NCBI GenBank assembly: GCA_027082925.1
Contig: JALWTD010000014.1
Span: 72,393 to 136,392 of the forward strand
Length of the DNA: 64,000 nt
Reading direction: 5' to 3'
Source of the DNA: Flavobacteriaceae bacterium
Lineage (GTDB): Bacteria > Bacteroidota > Bacteroidia > Flavobacteriales > Flavobacteriaceae
The position numbers and the translations under genes are program-made. Below the pieces are notes generated by a model. That model saw only the letters and a list, made by a program, of their open reading frames with translations, was not told the origin of the DNA and did not search any database. Below, in pieces: positions 16,681-26,636 of this stretch. Position 1 is the first letter of the stretch. Each line of letters begins with the position of its first letter.

Positions 16681-18069
16681 ATGTTGAATTCCATTTATAA
16701 ATACAGTCCGGTTTTCTTGCAGAACAGTTATATTTCTGCATATGGCTACTATTGGAAACATCGTAGATATGGCGGGGTTTTTAAGGAAAAACTTGTTGAG
16801 TTTAAAGCTCGCGAACAATTTTCTAAAGAGCAATGGGACAAATATCAAACCCATCAATTAAGAAAGTTATTGATTCATGCATTTTCAACAGTTCCATTTT
16901 ACACAAAATTGTACAAAAAACATGGGTTTAGCCTTTCTGACTTTAAGAAATTTAATTTGAGTGATTTATCAAAACTTCCTTTTTTAGAGAAAGATGACCT
17001 TAGAAAGTACGGTACTACATCATTGCTTTCTTCTGAAAGAGAAAAAGGTAGGTTTTATAATAGTAGCGGTAGTACCGGAACACCTGTAAAAATTTACTTT
17101 AGTAAAAAATTTCATCAAACATGGAGTGCGCTTTATGAAGCAAGGGTTAGAAACTGGGCAGGAGTAAATTACAAGCTACCTAGAGCTATGATTGGCGGAA
17201 GACGAGTGCTACCTTCATCAATAATGAAACCTCCATATTACAGATATAATTTAGCAGAACACCAAATATATTTATCGGCATACCACATTGCTGAAAATAC
17301 GACTAAAGATTATGTTTCGGGACTAACTAGCAAAAACGTAAAATATCTTGTTGGATACGCACTTAGTATTTATTTACTTGCCAAACATATAAATAAACTT
17401 AAAATAGATGCACCTAAACTACGTGCAGTACTCACTTCTAGTGAAAAATTAACGCCAACTATGAGAAATACCATCGCAAACGCTTTTAAATGCAAGGTGT
17501 ATGACGCGTATAGTGGAGTAGAAGCCTGTGGTCTAATTTCTGAAAATAATACAGGAGAACTGTTATTTAGCCCAGACTCTGGTATTATGGAACTTGTTGA
17601 TAATAATGGCAATCCTATAAATAATGGAGAATCAGGAGAGGTTATTGCTACAGGTCTTCTAAATTTTAATCAGCCGTTAATTCGCTATAGAATAGGAGAT
17701 ACCATAACACTATCTAAATCTCAAAAAAATAGTTCACAAACCAACATGCCTAAAATTACTGAAATTGAAGGACGAACCGAAGATGTTATTATTGGCTTGA
17801 ATGGTCAAAAAATGGTTCGATTTCACAGTATTTTTAATGGGATAGCTTCTGTCGTAATGGCTCAAGTTATTCAAAATTCATTAACTGAAATACAAATAAA
17901 CATGGTAGTTGATGATACTTTTCAATCCAATATAGAAACGATTATAGAACAACGAATTCAAAGTCAATTAGGTGCTGTAAACATTCTATTTAATTATGTG
18001 GATACTATTGAAAAAACAGCTTCAGGAAAATACAAATCTGTAATATCTAAAATAAGCTATGAGCAATAA
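16681..18069 (+). CDS. CapK/PaaK-like adenylate-forming protein
   Basis: 462 aa from ATG 16681. An upstream in-frame ATG at 16654 would overlap the GT gene by 25 bases; 16681 lies 2 bases after that stop and gives the family-like start MLNSIYKYSPVFLQN. The phosphate-binding loop NSSGSTGTPV, the DAYSGVEACG segment and a YRIGD motif identify the phenylacetate-CoA ligase/CapK group of ANL enzymes; EKTASGKYKSV at the end holds the catalytic Lys region. Members in capsule loci are thought to activate an acid for decoration of the polysaccharide, but the substrate is not known. It overlaps the next gene by 11 bases. Confidence 0.82.
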   Translation: MLNSIYKYSPVFLQNSYISAYGYYWKHRRYGGVFKEKLVEFKAREQFSKEQWDKYQTHQLRKLLIHAFSTVPFYTKLYKKHGFSLSDFKKFNLSDLSKLPFLEKDDLRKYGTTSLLSSEREKGRFYNSSGSTGTPVKIYFSKKFHQTWSALYEARVRNWAGVNYKLPRAMIGGRRVLPSSIMKPPYYRYNLAEHQIYLSAYHIAENTTKDYVSGLTSKNVKYLVGYALSIYLLAKHINKLKIDAPKLRAVLTSSEKLTPTMRNTIANAFKCKVYDAYSGVEACGLISENNTGELLFSPDSGIMELVDNNGNPINNGESGEVIATGLLNFNQPLIRYRIGDTITLSKSQKNSSQTNMPKITEIEGRTEDVIIGLNGQKMVRFHSIFNGIASVVMAQVIQNSLTEIQINMVVDDTFQSNIETIIEQRIQSQLGAVNILFNYVDTIEKTASGKYKSVISKISYEQ

Positions 18070-19273
18070 AGTCATTTGGGTTATTAATCAAACTGCAGGA
18101 AAACCAGATTCTGGTTGGGGAGAGCGTCATTACTATTTCTCGAGATATTGGACGCAAAAAGGGTACGATGTAAAAATAATATCCGGCTCGTACAATCACT
18201 TATTTATCAATCAGCCTAAAACAACAACTAAAACTTTTACAATAGAAAAAGTTGAAGACCGAATTACATTTTGTTGGGTAAAAATACCAAAATACGATGG
18301 AGGCAGTGTTTTTAAGTTGTGGAGTATGATTGTATTTGCTATTAAAATACTGTTTTTAAAAACAAAACTATTAGGGAAACCAACTATTATCATTGTTTCA
18401 TCTATGCCGTTATTTCAGATTTTATCTGGAATCTATTTAAAACGAAAATTTAAAGCGAGAAAATTGCTTTTTGAAATAAGAGACTTATGGCCACTAACTC
18501 CCATACATTTATCCGGCTACTCAAAATGCCACCCAATGGTTTTGGTCATGAAATGGATTGAAAAAATAGGGTACACAAAAGCAGATGAAATAGTATCCCT
18601 TTTGCCAAATGCAAATAAATACATAGATACTATTTCTAAAAACCCACATAAATTTCATTGGATTCCAAATGGTATCGATGAAAACTTACTCACTTCAGAA
18701 AGTTTACCGGAAAGTATAGTAGCTAAAATTCCAACAAATAAATTTATTGTTGGATATACCGGCACAATAGGTATGGCAAACGCCATGGAATATTTCATAA
18801 AGGCTTCTATACTATTAAAAAATAATACTGATATCCATTTTTTAATTGTTGGAGACGGCTACTTAAAAGAAAAATACATACGCCAAACATCTGGTAATAC
18901 GAATATTACTTTTATTCATAAAATTAAAAAGAGTCAGGTTCAAACTATTTTATCTTATATTGATGTATGCTATGTTGGAAGGTACAACAATAAATTATAT
19001 GAATATGGTGTTTCTTACAATAAATACTACGATTATATGCTCTCAGCAAAACTCATTCTAGAATCTTCAAATCATATTAATAGTCCTGCAGAACTATCTC
19101 ACTGTGGCTTAATTGTAGCACCTGAAAGTGAAAATGCAATTGTAGAAGGTATTTTAAAACTTCATAAAATGACTAAAAGTCAATTGGTCGAAATAGGTGA
19201 AAAAGGTTATCACTATGTAAAAAAATACCATAACTTTGAATTTTTAAGCAACAAGTATCTCAAATTATTCTAA
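18059..19273 (+). CDS. Glycosyltransferase family 4, WbuB-like
   Basis: 404 aa. The start VIWVINQTAGKPDSGWGERH and KGYDVKIISGSYNHL resemble WbuB-type transferases that act early in O-antigen assembly. IVGYTGTIGMANAMEYFI and FLIVGDGYLKEKY are core strands, and GVSYNKYYDYMLSAK replaces the usual donor-binding Asn-Lys-hydrophobic-Asp-Tyr-Met element. Being next to the initiating sugar-phosphate transferase suggests it adds the second sugar of the repeat unit, by analogy with other loci. Confidence 0.83.
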   Translation: MSNKVIWVINQTAGKPDSGWGERHYYFSRYWTQKGYDVKIISGSYNHLFINQPKTTTKTFTIEKVEDRITFCWVKIPKYDGGSVFKLWSMIVFAIKILFLKTKLLGKPTIIIVSSMPLFQILSGIYLKRKFKARKLLFEIRDLWPLTPIHLSGYSKCHPMVLVMKWIEKIGYTKADEIVSLLPNANKYIDTISKNPHKFHWIPNGIDENLLTSESLPESIVAKIPTNKFIVGYTGTIGMANAMEYFIKASILLKNNTDIHFLIVGDGYLKEKYIRQTSGNTNITFIHKIKKSQVQTILSYIDVCYVGRYNNKLYEYGVSYNKYYDYMLSAKLILESSNHINSPAELSHCGLIVAPESENAIVEGILKLHKMTKSQLVEIGEKGYHYVKKYHNFEFLSNKYLKLF

Positions 19274-20659
19274 ATGCCTCAAAATAATATACACTTTTCC
19301 ATTTCAGAACGTAAGCTGCTTTTGCGGGTTTTTGATGTAATTTTTGCTATTGATGGAATTATATTTTTATCTCTTTTTTCTAATTTCAATTATTTTGATT
19401 TAGATAGTCCGCAAATTTACATATGGGGTATTACACTGGCATCGTATATTTTACTCTTTAGTGAAATTTTTGAAATGTACAATTTAAAAGTTGCAAACGA
19501 CACCTATTTAACGATTAGAGGGACAATATTAACAGGTGTTTTAACAACCATATTTTACATTTTTACACCTATTATTTCTCCGGTGCTACCCGCTAACAGA
19601 ACCCAAATTGTATATTTATTTTTAGCCATAACCGTATCTATAACTATTTGGCGATTTATTTATATAAAATTTATCTTTTCACCTAAGTTTTTCAAAAGAG
19701 TTTTGTTAATTGGGCCTGAGCAAACAATTAAAACACTTGTCCAATCTATTCACGAAAACGCACAAGATAATGATATTGTAGGCTATATATCTACCCATAA
19801 AATTGAAGATTGTGAAATAAACTATATTGATATTTATGAAGAGAAACTTATAAACATTATTAAAAAATTATACGTTACTGAGATTGTAGTTGAAACTTTT
19901 GATAAGTATGAAATTCAACAAAACTTAACGCCACAGCTCATCAAACTATTTGAAAAAGGTTATACCATTACAAGTGCTGTTAATTTTAAAGAATCGTTAC
20001 AAAATAGAGTTCCTGAATCTTGTTTAGACAACGACTTTTTTTCATATATAGGCTTTAGTAAAAGTCAACATAACAGACTTTATTTATTTGCACATAGAGC
20101 TGCTGATATTTTAGTTTCTATTGTTGGTATTTTATTTTTAGTACTTATTATCCCATTTGTTGTAATAGGTAATTTAATAGGAAATAGAGGGAACTTATTT
20201 TACTTACAAAAGCGTGTAGGGAAAAAAGGGAAGGTATTTTACATTATCAAATTTAGATCTATGGTTACCGATGCTGAAAAAAATGGTCCCGTTTGGGCAA
20301 AGAAAAATGATACGAGAATTACAAAATTTGGTAGGTTTTTACGCAGAACACGGCTAGATGAAGTACCTCAGTTTATTAATGTTTTAAGAGGTGATATGGG
20401 ACTTATAGGTCCTCGCCCCGAACGTCCGGAGTTTGTTAGAAAACTTTCTAAAGAATTTCCATTTTACGCTATAAGACACGTTATTAAACCCGGTTTAACC
20501 GGCTGGGCACAAGTAGAGTTTCCTTATGCAAGTTCTATAGAAGAACAAAGTGTAAAGTTGAGATACGACTTATACTACATTAAAGAACGCAATTTGTTAT
20601 TGGATCTTAAAATAGTTATTAAAACTATTAGTACAGTTTTATTTTTTAGAGGTACTTAG
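19274..20659 (+). CDS. Undecaprenyl-phosphate sugar-phosphate transferase (WcaJ-like initiating enzyme)
   Basis: 461 aa. The N-terminal half has several membrane helices and a CoA-binding-like domain (VLLIGPEQTIKTLV); a further helix (ADILVSIVGILFLVLIIP) precedes the catalytic bacterial sugar transferase domain. FYIIKFRSMVTDAE, RTRLDEVPQFINVLRGDM and GLIGPRPERPEF are the catalytic signatures, and KPGLTGWAQVE follows. It loads the first sugar-1-phosphate onto undecaprenyl phosphate at the cytoplasmic membrane and so begins each repeat unit. It starts on the base after the WbuB-like gene. Its 3' end overlaps the convergent DUF4105 gene by 21 bases, marking the end of the glycan operon. Confidence 0.92.
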   Translation: MPQNNIHFSISERKLLLRVFDVIFAIDGIIFLSLFSNFNYFDLDSPQIYIWGITLASYILLFSEIFEMYNLKVANDTYLTIRGTILTGVLTTIFYIFTPIISPVLPANRTQIVYLFLAITVSITIWRFIYIKFIFSPKFFKRVLLIGPEQTIKTLVQSIHENAQDNDIVGYISTHKIEDCEINYIDIYEEKLINIIKKLYVTEIVVETFDKYEIQQNLTPQLIKLFEKGYTITSAVNFKESLQNRVPESCLDNDFFSYIGFSKSQHNRLYLFAHRAADILVSIVGILFLVLIIPFVVIGNLIGNRGNLFYLQKRVGKKGKVFYIIKFRSMVTDAEKNGPVWAKKNDTRITKFGRFLRRTRLDEVPQFINVLRGDMGLIGPRPERPEFVRKLSKEFPFYAIRHVIKPGLTGWAQVEFPYASSIEEQSVKLRYDLYYIKERNLLLDLKIVIKTISTVLFFRGT

Positions 20660-21823
20660 ATTTATAAGTATGTAGCGCACTGCCAATACCACAAAAAACG
20701 GGATTAAAGCCGTATTAAAAACTTGAATTTGAAATACCCAAAAAAGTATTGTAACTACCAATAAAACTAACAAAAGGCTGTTGTAACGAGTTATCCATTT
20801 TGGCAAATCTTGTTTCAGCATATAAAAGGAAACAACGAAGTTAGGAGCAAAAGCCCATAAAAAGTTATAGTTTTTATATGTAGCGGTATGTGATGTTGCA
20901 AACCAAAGCAACAGAACAATACTACCAATAATCCCTGTTGTAAAGTAAAGTCCAAAGTCAACCCACCTGTTTCTGCTTTTTTGTTTGTAATCTTTATATG
21001 TTAACCAAAGTAGCAAGACACTTAATATAAAAAACACAAGAAAAGGTGTTAGAAATGTATTTTTAGACTCTAAAGATCTATGACCTAATATTTTAGTTGT
21101 TTTTTTAACTAAGGGTTTTAGTGTATTTTCTCTTTTTATAGAGGTATTTTCCAGAGCCTTAAATATATAATCTGGTAAAAACTTATAATCGTCTTTATTT
21201 GCCTTTTTATCTATTACAGATCCCAAAGCCAAATCAATACCAAATTTTCCCCAACTAAATTGTTTGGTATAATCGGCAATCAAGTCTCTATGTGTTTTTT
21301 CTGAAGTGATATGACTGTTGCTAGACACAACCTTATCTTTTAAAACTGCTTTAATAACATCTTCAATTTTAGTAGCACAATTATCATAAAAGAAATCGTA
21401 ACGATACAATCTGTTTTCAGGTTTTGCATTGTTTTCTAAAAATTCATAAAACTGCAGTACTTCTTGAGGTGTTAGGTCTAATGTTTGCGTTTTTACCCAT
21501 CTATTTTCGTACTGATAAGCTCTTAAAAAGTAACTAAAATTTGTAGTAGAAAGTTGATAAATTAAGTTTCCTTTAGCAAAATTTAAGTAAAAATTTGGTG
21601 CATTAAAATTAAACGTTCCGTAATTGTAAATTTTATCTATTCTCGATATCGGGTCAAAAATTCTGAATGCACTATGACCAAAGGCCGTGTATAGTTCTTC
21701 TCCCGGACCGCAGGTTACAACACTAACTGTTGCTTTTGGGGTAAGCTTTTGCTGAGCAGTTATTTGAAAAACAGCACTAAGCAATAGTATGACAAAAAAT
21801 TTAATTTTCATTGCACGCATCAT
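20639..21823 (-). CDS. DUF4105 (Lnb-like N-terminal) membrane protein
   Basis: 394 aa. A signal-like N-terminus (MKIKFFVILLLSAVFQITAQ) begins at residue 5, so the real start may be the ATG at 21811 rather than 21823. The DUF4105 domain follows with CGPGEELYTAFGHSAFRI, FNYGTF-like YNYGTFNF, and RYDFFYDNCATKIED, giving the His and Cys typical of the NlpC/P60-like Lnb fold. Four or five membrane segments end the protein. Lnb in other bacteria is a lipoprotein transacylase; whether this protein does so is untested. It overlaps the PorV-like gene's stop by one base and is co-transcribed with it. Confidence 0.8.
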   Translation of the reverse strand: MMRAMKIKFFVILLLSAVFQITAQQKLTPKATVSVVTCGPGEELYTAFGHSAFRIFDPISRIDKIYNYGTFNFNAPNFYLNFAKGNLIYQLSTTNFSYFLRAYQYENRWVKTQTLDLTPQEVLQFYEFLENNAKPENRLYRYDFFYDNCATKIEDVIKAVLKDKVVSSNSHITSEKTHRDLIADYTKQFSWGKFGIDLALGSVIDKKANKDDYKFLPDYIFKALENTSIKRENTLKPLVKKTTKILGHRSLESKNTFLTPFLVFFILSVLLLWLTYKDYKQKSRNRWVDFGLYFTTGIIGSIVLLLWFATSHTATYKNYNFLWAFAPNFVVSFYMLKQDLPKWITRYNSLLLVLLVVTILFWVFQIQVFNTALIPFFVVLAVRYILINLSTSKK

Positions 21824-22887
21824 TATCTAAAGTAATCAAAGTCTAGTTTAATAGAAAATATGTTAGAATACACTACGTTTCCTACATTTCCAATATTGGT
21901 AAGTGCGTAATCTATTTGTATGCCTTTATATGAGAACCCTACTCCAAAATTAGGCTGAAACGTCAATTCTTCGGTAGCATCAAATTGCAATTCATTTTGA
22001 AAATTTCCAACTCCGCCACGAAGGTAAACCACATCAATATAATCTACTTGAAACCCAAATGCAGGGTCAATACTTACAAAACTTGTTGAAATAATGTCAT
22101 TTGTTTTTGTAAATCTCATATTTAAATCGAAGGCTGTTAATACTTTAAAGTCTCTATTTATCGTAAAGTATTTTGCAACGCCTAATTGTGCCTTAGGCAG
22201 TGTAAGCTCTGTTTTTTCTGGTAATTCTTGATTTTGACCTGAAATGGCATTTTGAATATCTGTGTATTTAGCTTCATCAATACTCCAGCTATTAAAAGTG
22301 GTTGTAACATCTCTTAGCATAGCACCAAATTTCCAGTTATTTCTTTCGTATTGCAATGAAACATCTATTCCAAAACCCCATGAAGTTGCAAAATCGCCTA
22401 TTATTCTACGTATAATTTTTGTATTTATTCCAACATTTAAATTCTGAACAGGCAAGTGTCTGGCATAAGCAAAATTTAATGCGTAATCTGCTGCCGAAAA
22501 CAAGCTAATTCTATTGTAATCTATATTTCCATCACTATCAATAAGCTTGGTGGTATCTAAAATATCATCAACACCAAATCGGATTAAAGAAATTCCTATA
22601 GCGCTTCTACCGTCTACAGGCATTGCAAATCCTATATAATCGTATTTCGCAATACCTGCAAAATACTCGGCATGCATTAATGCACCTTGATAGTCTTCTA
22701 TATGAACCAAACCTGCCGGGTTCCAGTATATTGAATTCACATCAGAGCTAGTTGCAACAACTGCTTTCCCCATACCAAAAGCTGCTGCATCAACACCTAT
22801 ATTTAAAAATTCATTCGAATATTTTCGGGTTGTTTGAGCAGAAGCCAATTGAATGGCAAACCATATGATAAGAATACTTTGTTTCAT
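21823..22887 (-). CDS. PorV/PorQ-family outer-membrane barrel protein
   Basis: 354 aa with a signal peptide ending near ASAQ (residue 18). The mature start has GVDAAAFGMGKAVVATSSDVNSIYWNPAGLV, with the GMG and N-PAGL motifs of PorV/PorQ/UPF0164 proteins in the FadL-like barrel superfamily. The C-terminus ends in aromatic residues (FDYFR). PorV itself is a shuttle subunit of the type IX secretion system, but this paralogue type has no set role and differs from canonical PorV in context. It lies upstream of the DUF4105 gene in one minus-strand unit. Confidence 0.8.
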   Translation of the reverse strand: MKQSILIIWFAIQLASAQTTRKYSNEFLNIGVDAAAFGMGKAVVATSSDVNSIYWNPAGLVHIEDYQGALMHAEYFAGIAKYDYIGFAMPVDGRSAIGISLIRFGVDDILDTTKLIDSDGNIDYNRISLFSAADYALNFAYARHLPVQNLNVGINTKIIRRIIGDFATSWGFGIDVSLQYERNNWKFGAMLRDVTTTFNSWSIDEAKYTDIQNAISGQNQELPEKTELTLPKAQLGVAKYFTINRDFKVLTAFDLNMRFTKTNDIISTSFVSIDPAFGFQVDYIDVVYLRGGVGNFQNELQFDATEELTFQPNFGVGFSYKGIQIDYALTNIGNVGNVVYSNIFSIKLDFDYFR

Positions 22888-22941
22888 TACAAGTTATCTA
22901 AAAAGCGAATGTAAAAAAACTTTATAAGTTATGCTTTAAAT

Positions 22942-23916
22942 TTATGAAATAATATGCTGTATAAAATTGTAAATTCTATTTTCACTCCAATTATTTTTTT
23001 TGACAAAAAATGAAGTATTAAATCCTACATGCCCGCCATAATTAGGAGTTTCCAGATAAAAAAAGTCGTTTTTTTGTGCCTCTTTATAGGGATAACAGCT
23101 TTCTGATAAAAAAGAATCGTCTTTAGCACTAATTAATAATGTAGGCTTTTTTATGTGAGGCAAAAAAGGTAAAGAACTGCTTTTTTTCCAATATTCTTGA
23201 GCGTTTTTAAATCCGAATAATGGTGCTGTAACCGCATTGTCAAAATCGGTGAAATTTTTAGCTGCCAAAATTTTCTCTCGGTCTAAATTATACTCAGGAA
23301 ATTTATCAGTTTTAAGCAGCGCTTTTTGTTTCAATGTTTTTAAAAATCGGTTGATATACACCGTATTTGTTTTTTGAGCTAAAGCACCCGAAGATCCTTC
23401 CAAATCACATGGAACAGATAAAGCAATAGCACCTTTAACTGCCTTGGGAATGGCGTTGTTTTCTCCCATATACTTCAGTGTAACATTTCCGCCCATACTG
23501 TAACCCAATAATACAATGTGTTTGTAATTAAAATGATGAGCTATATATGTTACTACCCTGCGCAAATCATCTGTTTTTCCGCTGTGATACGAATATGCTT
23601 TTAAATTATCTTCGCCACTACAACCTCTAAAATTAAGTGCTACCACATCAATAGCTTGAGCATTCAAATATTTTGCTACAGCTATAATGTATTTAGATTG
23701 AGAGCTTCCTTCTAAACCATGCGAAGCAATTACAACGGTATCCGATTGTGGTGTTGCCAACGAAAAATCTATAGCTATAAAATCATCATCAGGTGTGCTT
23801 AGTCGTTTTCTTTTATATTCAATCTTCTGATTGTAAAACAACGTTTTGTATACAGTATTAAAGTGGTAATTTTTAAAAAAGTATTTGGGTAAGTAGTTAG
23901 ATTTAATTAGTGGCAT
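22942..23916 (-). CDS. YheT-family alpha/beta hydrolase
   Basis: 324 aa, cytosolic. It has ASHGLEGSSQSKYI (oxyanion-side loop), NFRGCSGEDN and the nucleophile elbow GYSMGGN, the characteristic order of the YheT/EMB8 esterase family; the catalytic Asp is probably in LLISAKDDSFLS and the His in NYGGHVGF. Natural substrates of the family are mostly unknown. It is a single gene, divergent from pssA. Confidence 0.88.
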   Translation of the reverse strand: MPLIKSNYLPKYFFKNYHFNTVYKTLFYNQKIEYKRKRLSTPDDDFIAIDFSLATPQSDTVVIASHGLEGSSQSKYIIAVAKYLNAQAIDVVALNFRGCSGEDNLKAYSYHSGKTDDLRRVVTYIAHHFNYKHIVLLGYSMGGNVTLKYMGENNAIPKAVKGAIALSVPCDLEGSSGALAQKTNTVYINRFLKTLKQKALLKTDKFPEYNLDREKILAAKNFTDFDNAVTAPLFGFKNAQEYWKKSSSLPFLPHIKKPTLLISAKDDSFLSESCYPYKEAQKNDFFYLETPNYGGHVGFNTSFFVKKNNWSENRIYNFIQHIIS

Positions 23917-23995
23917 TCATTAAAAGTGTAATAATTTTTTAATTAAGTAAATATTCTGAAAAACATTTTGCTAAATTTACGAAAATTTAATACAA

Positions 23996-24727
23996 ATGAA
24001 ATTTAAAAAACATATTCCTAACCTATTTACACTTTGTAATTTACTTTCGGGAACCATTGCCGTAATATTTGCAGTTAATAATGAATTACTTATTGCCGGA
24101 GTTTTTGTGTTTATTGGGATTTTATTTGACTTTTTTGATGGATTTATTGCTCGAATACTAAATGTTCAAGGTGAACTAGGAAAACAATTAGATTCGTTAG
24201 CCGATATGGTTACAAGTGGTGTTGTTCCCGGGATTGTTATGTTTAAATTACTTCAATTTAATTTAGGAAACTTTGAATTAACAAGAGAAAGTATAAATTA
24301 TCTTCCATTTGTAGGATTATTAATAACTCTTGCCGCAGGATACAGGTTGGCAAACTTTAATATAGATACAAGGCAAACAAATGCATTTGTTGGAATTCCA
24401 ACTCCTGCTGCCGCACTAACAATTTTATCATTACCGTTAATTTTACATTTTCAGCCTGAAAGCTATATTGCAGAACTGATTCATAACAACTGGTTTTTAA
24501 TTGTTATTACGTTATTGGTAAGCTATTTGATGAATGCAGAATTGATGCTTTTCGCCTTAAAATTTAAGCACTATAAATGGAAAGGAAATGAAATTAAGTA
24601 TGTTTTTATCATACTTACATTATTGCTACTTATTTGGCTTCATTTTGTTTCTATTCCTATAATTATAACACTTTACGTACTATTGTCTATTATAGAAAAC
24701 TACAAAAAAAAGGGTCGTAAAGTTTAA
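23996..24727 (+). CDS. pssA: CDP-diacylglycerol--serine O-phosphatidyltransferase
   Basis: 243 aa integral membrane enzyme that makes phosphatidylserine, the precursor of phosphatidylethanolamine. The CDP-alcohol phosphotransferase motif DG-x2-AR-x8-G-x3-D-x3-D is complete ([15 protein letters not shown] then KQLDSLAD, about residues 42-64). The start [17 protein letters not shown] fits the PssA branch. Its end overlaps the convergent lptB gene by 4 bases. Confidence 0.93.
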   Translation: MKFKKHIPNLFTLCNLLSGTIAVIFAVNNELLIAGVFVFIGILFDFFDGFIARILNVQGELGKQLDSLADMVTSGVVPGIVMFKLLQFNLGNFELTRESINYLPFVGLLITLAAGYRLANFNIDTRQTNAFVGIPTPAAALTILSLPLILHFQPESYIAELIHNNWFLIVITLLVSYLMNAELMLFALKFKHYKWKGNEIKYVFIILTLLLLIWLHFVSIPIIITLYVLLSIIENYKKKGRKV

Positions 24728-25458
24728 AATTTTCGCTTTTTTAATTCAAAATCTTTTCCAAGATAAACTTTTCGTACGGTTTCATCTTCAGCTAATTCTT
24801 GAGGAGTTCCTTTCTTTAAAATACCACCTTCAAACATTAGATAGGTTTTATCTGTTATAGCCAGTGTTTCTTGTACATTATGGTCGGTAATTAAAATACC
24901 TATATTTCTATCTTTCAAGTGAGCTACAATACGTTGAATATCTTCAACAGCTATAGGGTCTACACCTGCAAAAGGTTCATCTAATAAAATAAATTTAGGA
25001 TCAGATGCGAGTGCTCTGGCAATTTCTGTTCTTCTTCGTTCTCCTCCTGAAAGTAAATCGCCTCTGTTTTTTCGAACGTGTCCTAAACTAAATTCTTCTA
25101 TCAACGATTCCAGTTTTTTCTTTTGTTCGAAGGTAGATAGGTTTGTAAACTGCAATACCGACATAATATTATCTTCAACAGATAACTTTCTAAAAACAGA
25201 TGCTTCTTGAGCCAAATATCCGACACCTTCTTGTGCGCGTTTGTGCATTGGAAAATCGGTAATTTTCATATCGTCAATATATATTTGGCCTTCGGTAGGT
25301 TTAATCATACCAACAATCATGTAAAACGAAGTTGTTTTTCCTGCACCATTAGGTCCAAGCAACCCAACAATTTCGCCTTGCTCTACTTGAAGTGAGATTC
25401 CTTTCACTACAAATCTACTACCGTATTTTTTCTTAATATTTTCAGCCCTTAAAATCAT
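24724..25458 (-). CDS. lptB: LPS export ABC transporter ATPase LptB
   Basis: 244 aa. Walker [14 protein letters not shown] signature [16 protein letters not shown], Walker [14 protein letters not shown] and the switch His in [10 protein letters not shown] are intact. The GERRR form of the signature is specific to LptB rather than to amino-acid transport ATPases. It powers LPS extraction from the inner membrane with LptF/G. It is the last gene of a minus-strand group with the Kdo-pathway isomerase at its head, which fits a shared envelope role. Confidence 0.93.
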   Translation of the reverse strand: MILRAENIKKKYGSRFVVKGISLQVEQGEIVGLLGPNGAGKTTSFYMIVGMIKPTEGQIYIDDMKITDFPMHKRAQEGVGYLAQEASVFRKLSVEDNIMSVLQFTNLSTFEQKKKLESLIEEFSLGHVRKNRGDLLSGGERRRTEIARALASDPKFILLDEPFAGVDPIAVEDIQRIVAHLKDRNIGILITDHNVQETLAITDKTYLMFEGGILKKGTPQELAEDETVRKVYLGKDFELKKRKF

Positions 25459-25476
25459 TTACAATGTGCTTTTTAA

Positions 25477-25824
25477 TTAATTTTTTGTTTCCAGTTCTTC
25501 CCAAAACTCATATGCTCTCCTCAAATGAGGAATTACAATAGTACCTCCAACTAGTGTTGCTATAGACAATGTTTCCATCACTTCATCTTTTGAAACACCT
25601 TCTTTAAAACACGTTTCTAAATGGTATTTTATACAATCATCGCATCTTAAAACAGTTGAGGCCACTAATCCTAAAAGTTCTTTGGTTTTAACAGGCAAAT
25701 GTCCTTCTTTGTAAGCATTTGTGTCTAAATTAAAGATACGTTTAATTACTTTATTGTCTGTAGCCAATATTTTATCGTTCATTCTTTTACGATACGTGTC
25801 AAATTCTTCTACGTTATTAAGCAT
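25477..25824 (-). CDS. Carboxymuconolactone decarboxylase/AhpD-like protein
   Basis: 115 aa. The KELLGLVASTVLRCDDCIKY segment with its CxxC pair and the helical remainder are the AhpD-like fold of the CMD family. With the CxxC and a downstream His (IKYHLE) it could act as a thiol-dependent peroxidase or oxidoreductase; a decarboxylase role is unlikely as no protocatechuate genes are near. The gene overlaps tatC by 8 bases. Confidence 0.85.
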   Translation of the reverse strand: MLNNVEEFDTYRKRMNDKILATDNKVIKRIFNLDTNAYKEGHLPVKTKELLGLVASTVLRCDDCIKYHLETCFKEGVSKDEVMETLSIATLVGGTIVIPHLRRAYEFWEELETKN

Positions 25825-26635
25825 TTTCTTTATTTCTTTTTAATTCTTTTTTTACTACTACTTTAGAAATGTAAATACTTACTTCGTAAAGTGCCATTAT
25901 TGGTATACCTACTATAATTTGACTAATTACATCTGGAGGTGTAATAATTGCAGCTAAAATTAACACCAAAACCAAGGCGTGTTTTCTATAATTTTTTAAA
26001 AATTCAGGAGAAACAAGCCCCATTTTAGTTAAAAAATACATTACTATAGGCAATTCAAAAATAAGTCCGGAAGCTAGTACTGATGAACGAACCAAGGAAA
26101 TATACGATCCTATTTTAATATTTCGCTCTACCATATCACTAATAGAGTAGGTTCCTAAAAAATTTACAGATAACGGCGTTACTAAGTAATAACCAAACAG
26201 TACGCCTATAAAAAATAAAAAAGATGAAACTATTATAAATGTTTTTGCTCCTTTTCGTTCCTTTTCATATAATCCAGGGCTAATAAATTTCCAAAATTCA
26301 AAAACAATAAATGGAAATGCTACAATAAAACCTGCTGTAAACGATGTCCAGATGTGTACACTAAACTGTTCTGCCATTGCCAAACTTTGAAAAGTAAACG
26401 GGATATCGTCAATACATAAACCATCTGTTCCAAAAAACTGAGATACTTTACAAAAAAATCGATAGGTAATAAAATCGGCATTTTTAGGAGCAAAAAGAAT
26501 GGTGTTAAAAATAAAATCTTTCATTAAAAAGGCAATAATTGCAAATACAAAGATTGCTACCGTAGAACGCACCAAGTGCCATCTAAGCTCTTCTACGTGG
26601 TCTAAAAACGACATTTCTTTTGGTTCTTTCGCCAT
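25817..26635 (-). CDS. tatC: Twin-arginine translocase subunit TatC
   Basis: 272 aa, six membrane segments. The N-terminal MSFLDHVEELRWHLVRS and the FEFWKFISPGLYEKERKG loop are diagnostic, including the conserved Glu of the first cytoplasmic loop. The stretch from about residue 44 to 75, with two Cys, is an insert typical of Bacteroidota TatC, between the first helix and the FPFIVFEFW region. TatA is not in the window. One base separates it from the kdsD gene. Confidence 0.94.
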   Translation of the reverse strand: MAKEPKEMSFLDHVEELRWHLVRSTVAIFVFAIIAFLMKDFIFNTILFAPKNADFITYRFFCKVSQFFGTDGLCIDDIPFTFQSLAMAEQFSVHIWTSFTAGFIVAFPFIVFEFWKFISPGLYEKERKGAKTFIIVSSFLFFIGVLFGYYLVTPLSVNFLGTYSISDMVERNIKIGSYISLVRSSVLASGLIFELPIVMYFLTKMGLVSPEFLKNYRKHALVLVLILAAIITPPDVISQIIVGIPIMALYEVSIYISKVVVKKELKRNKENA

Positions 26636-26636
26636 T

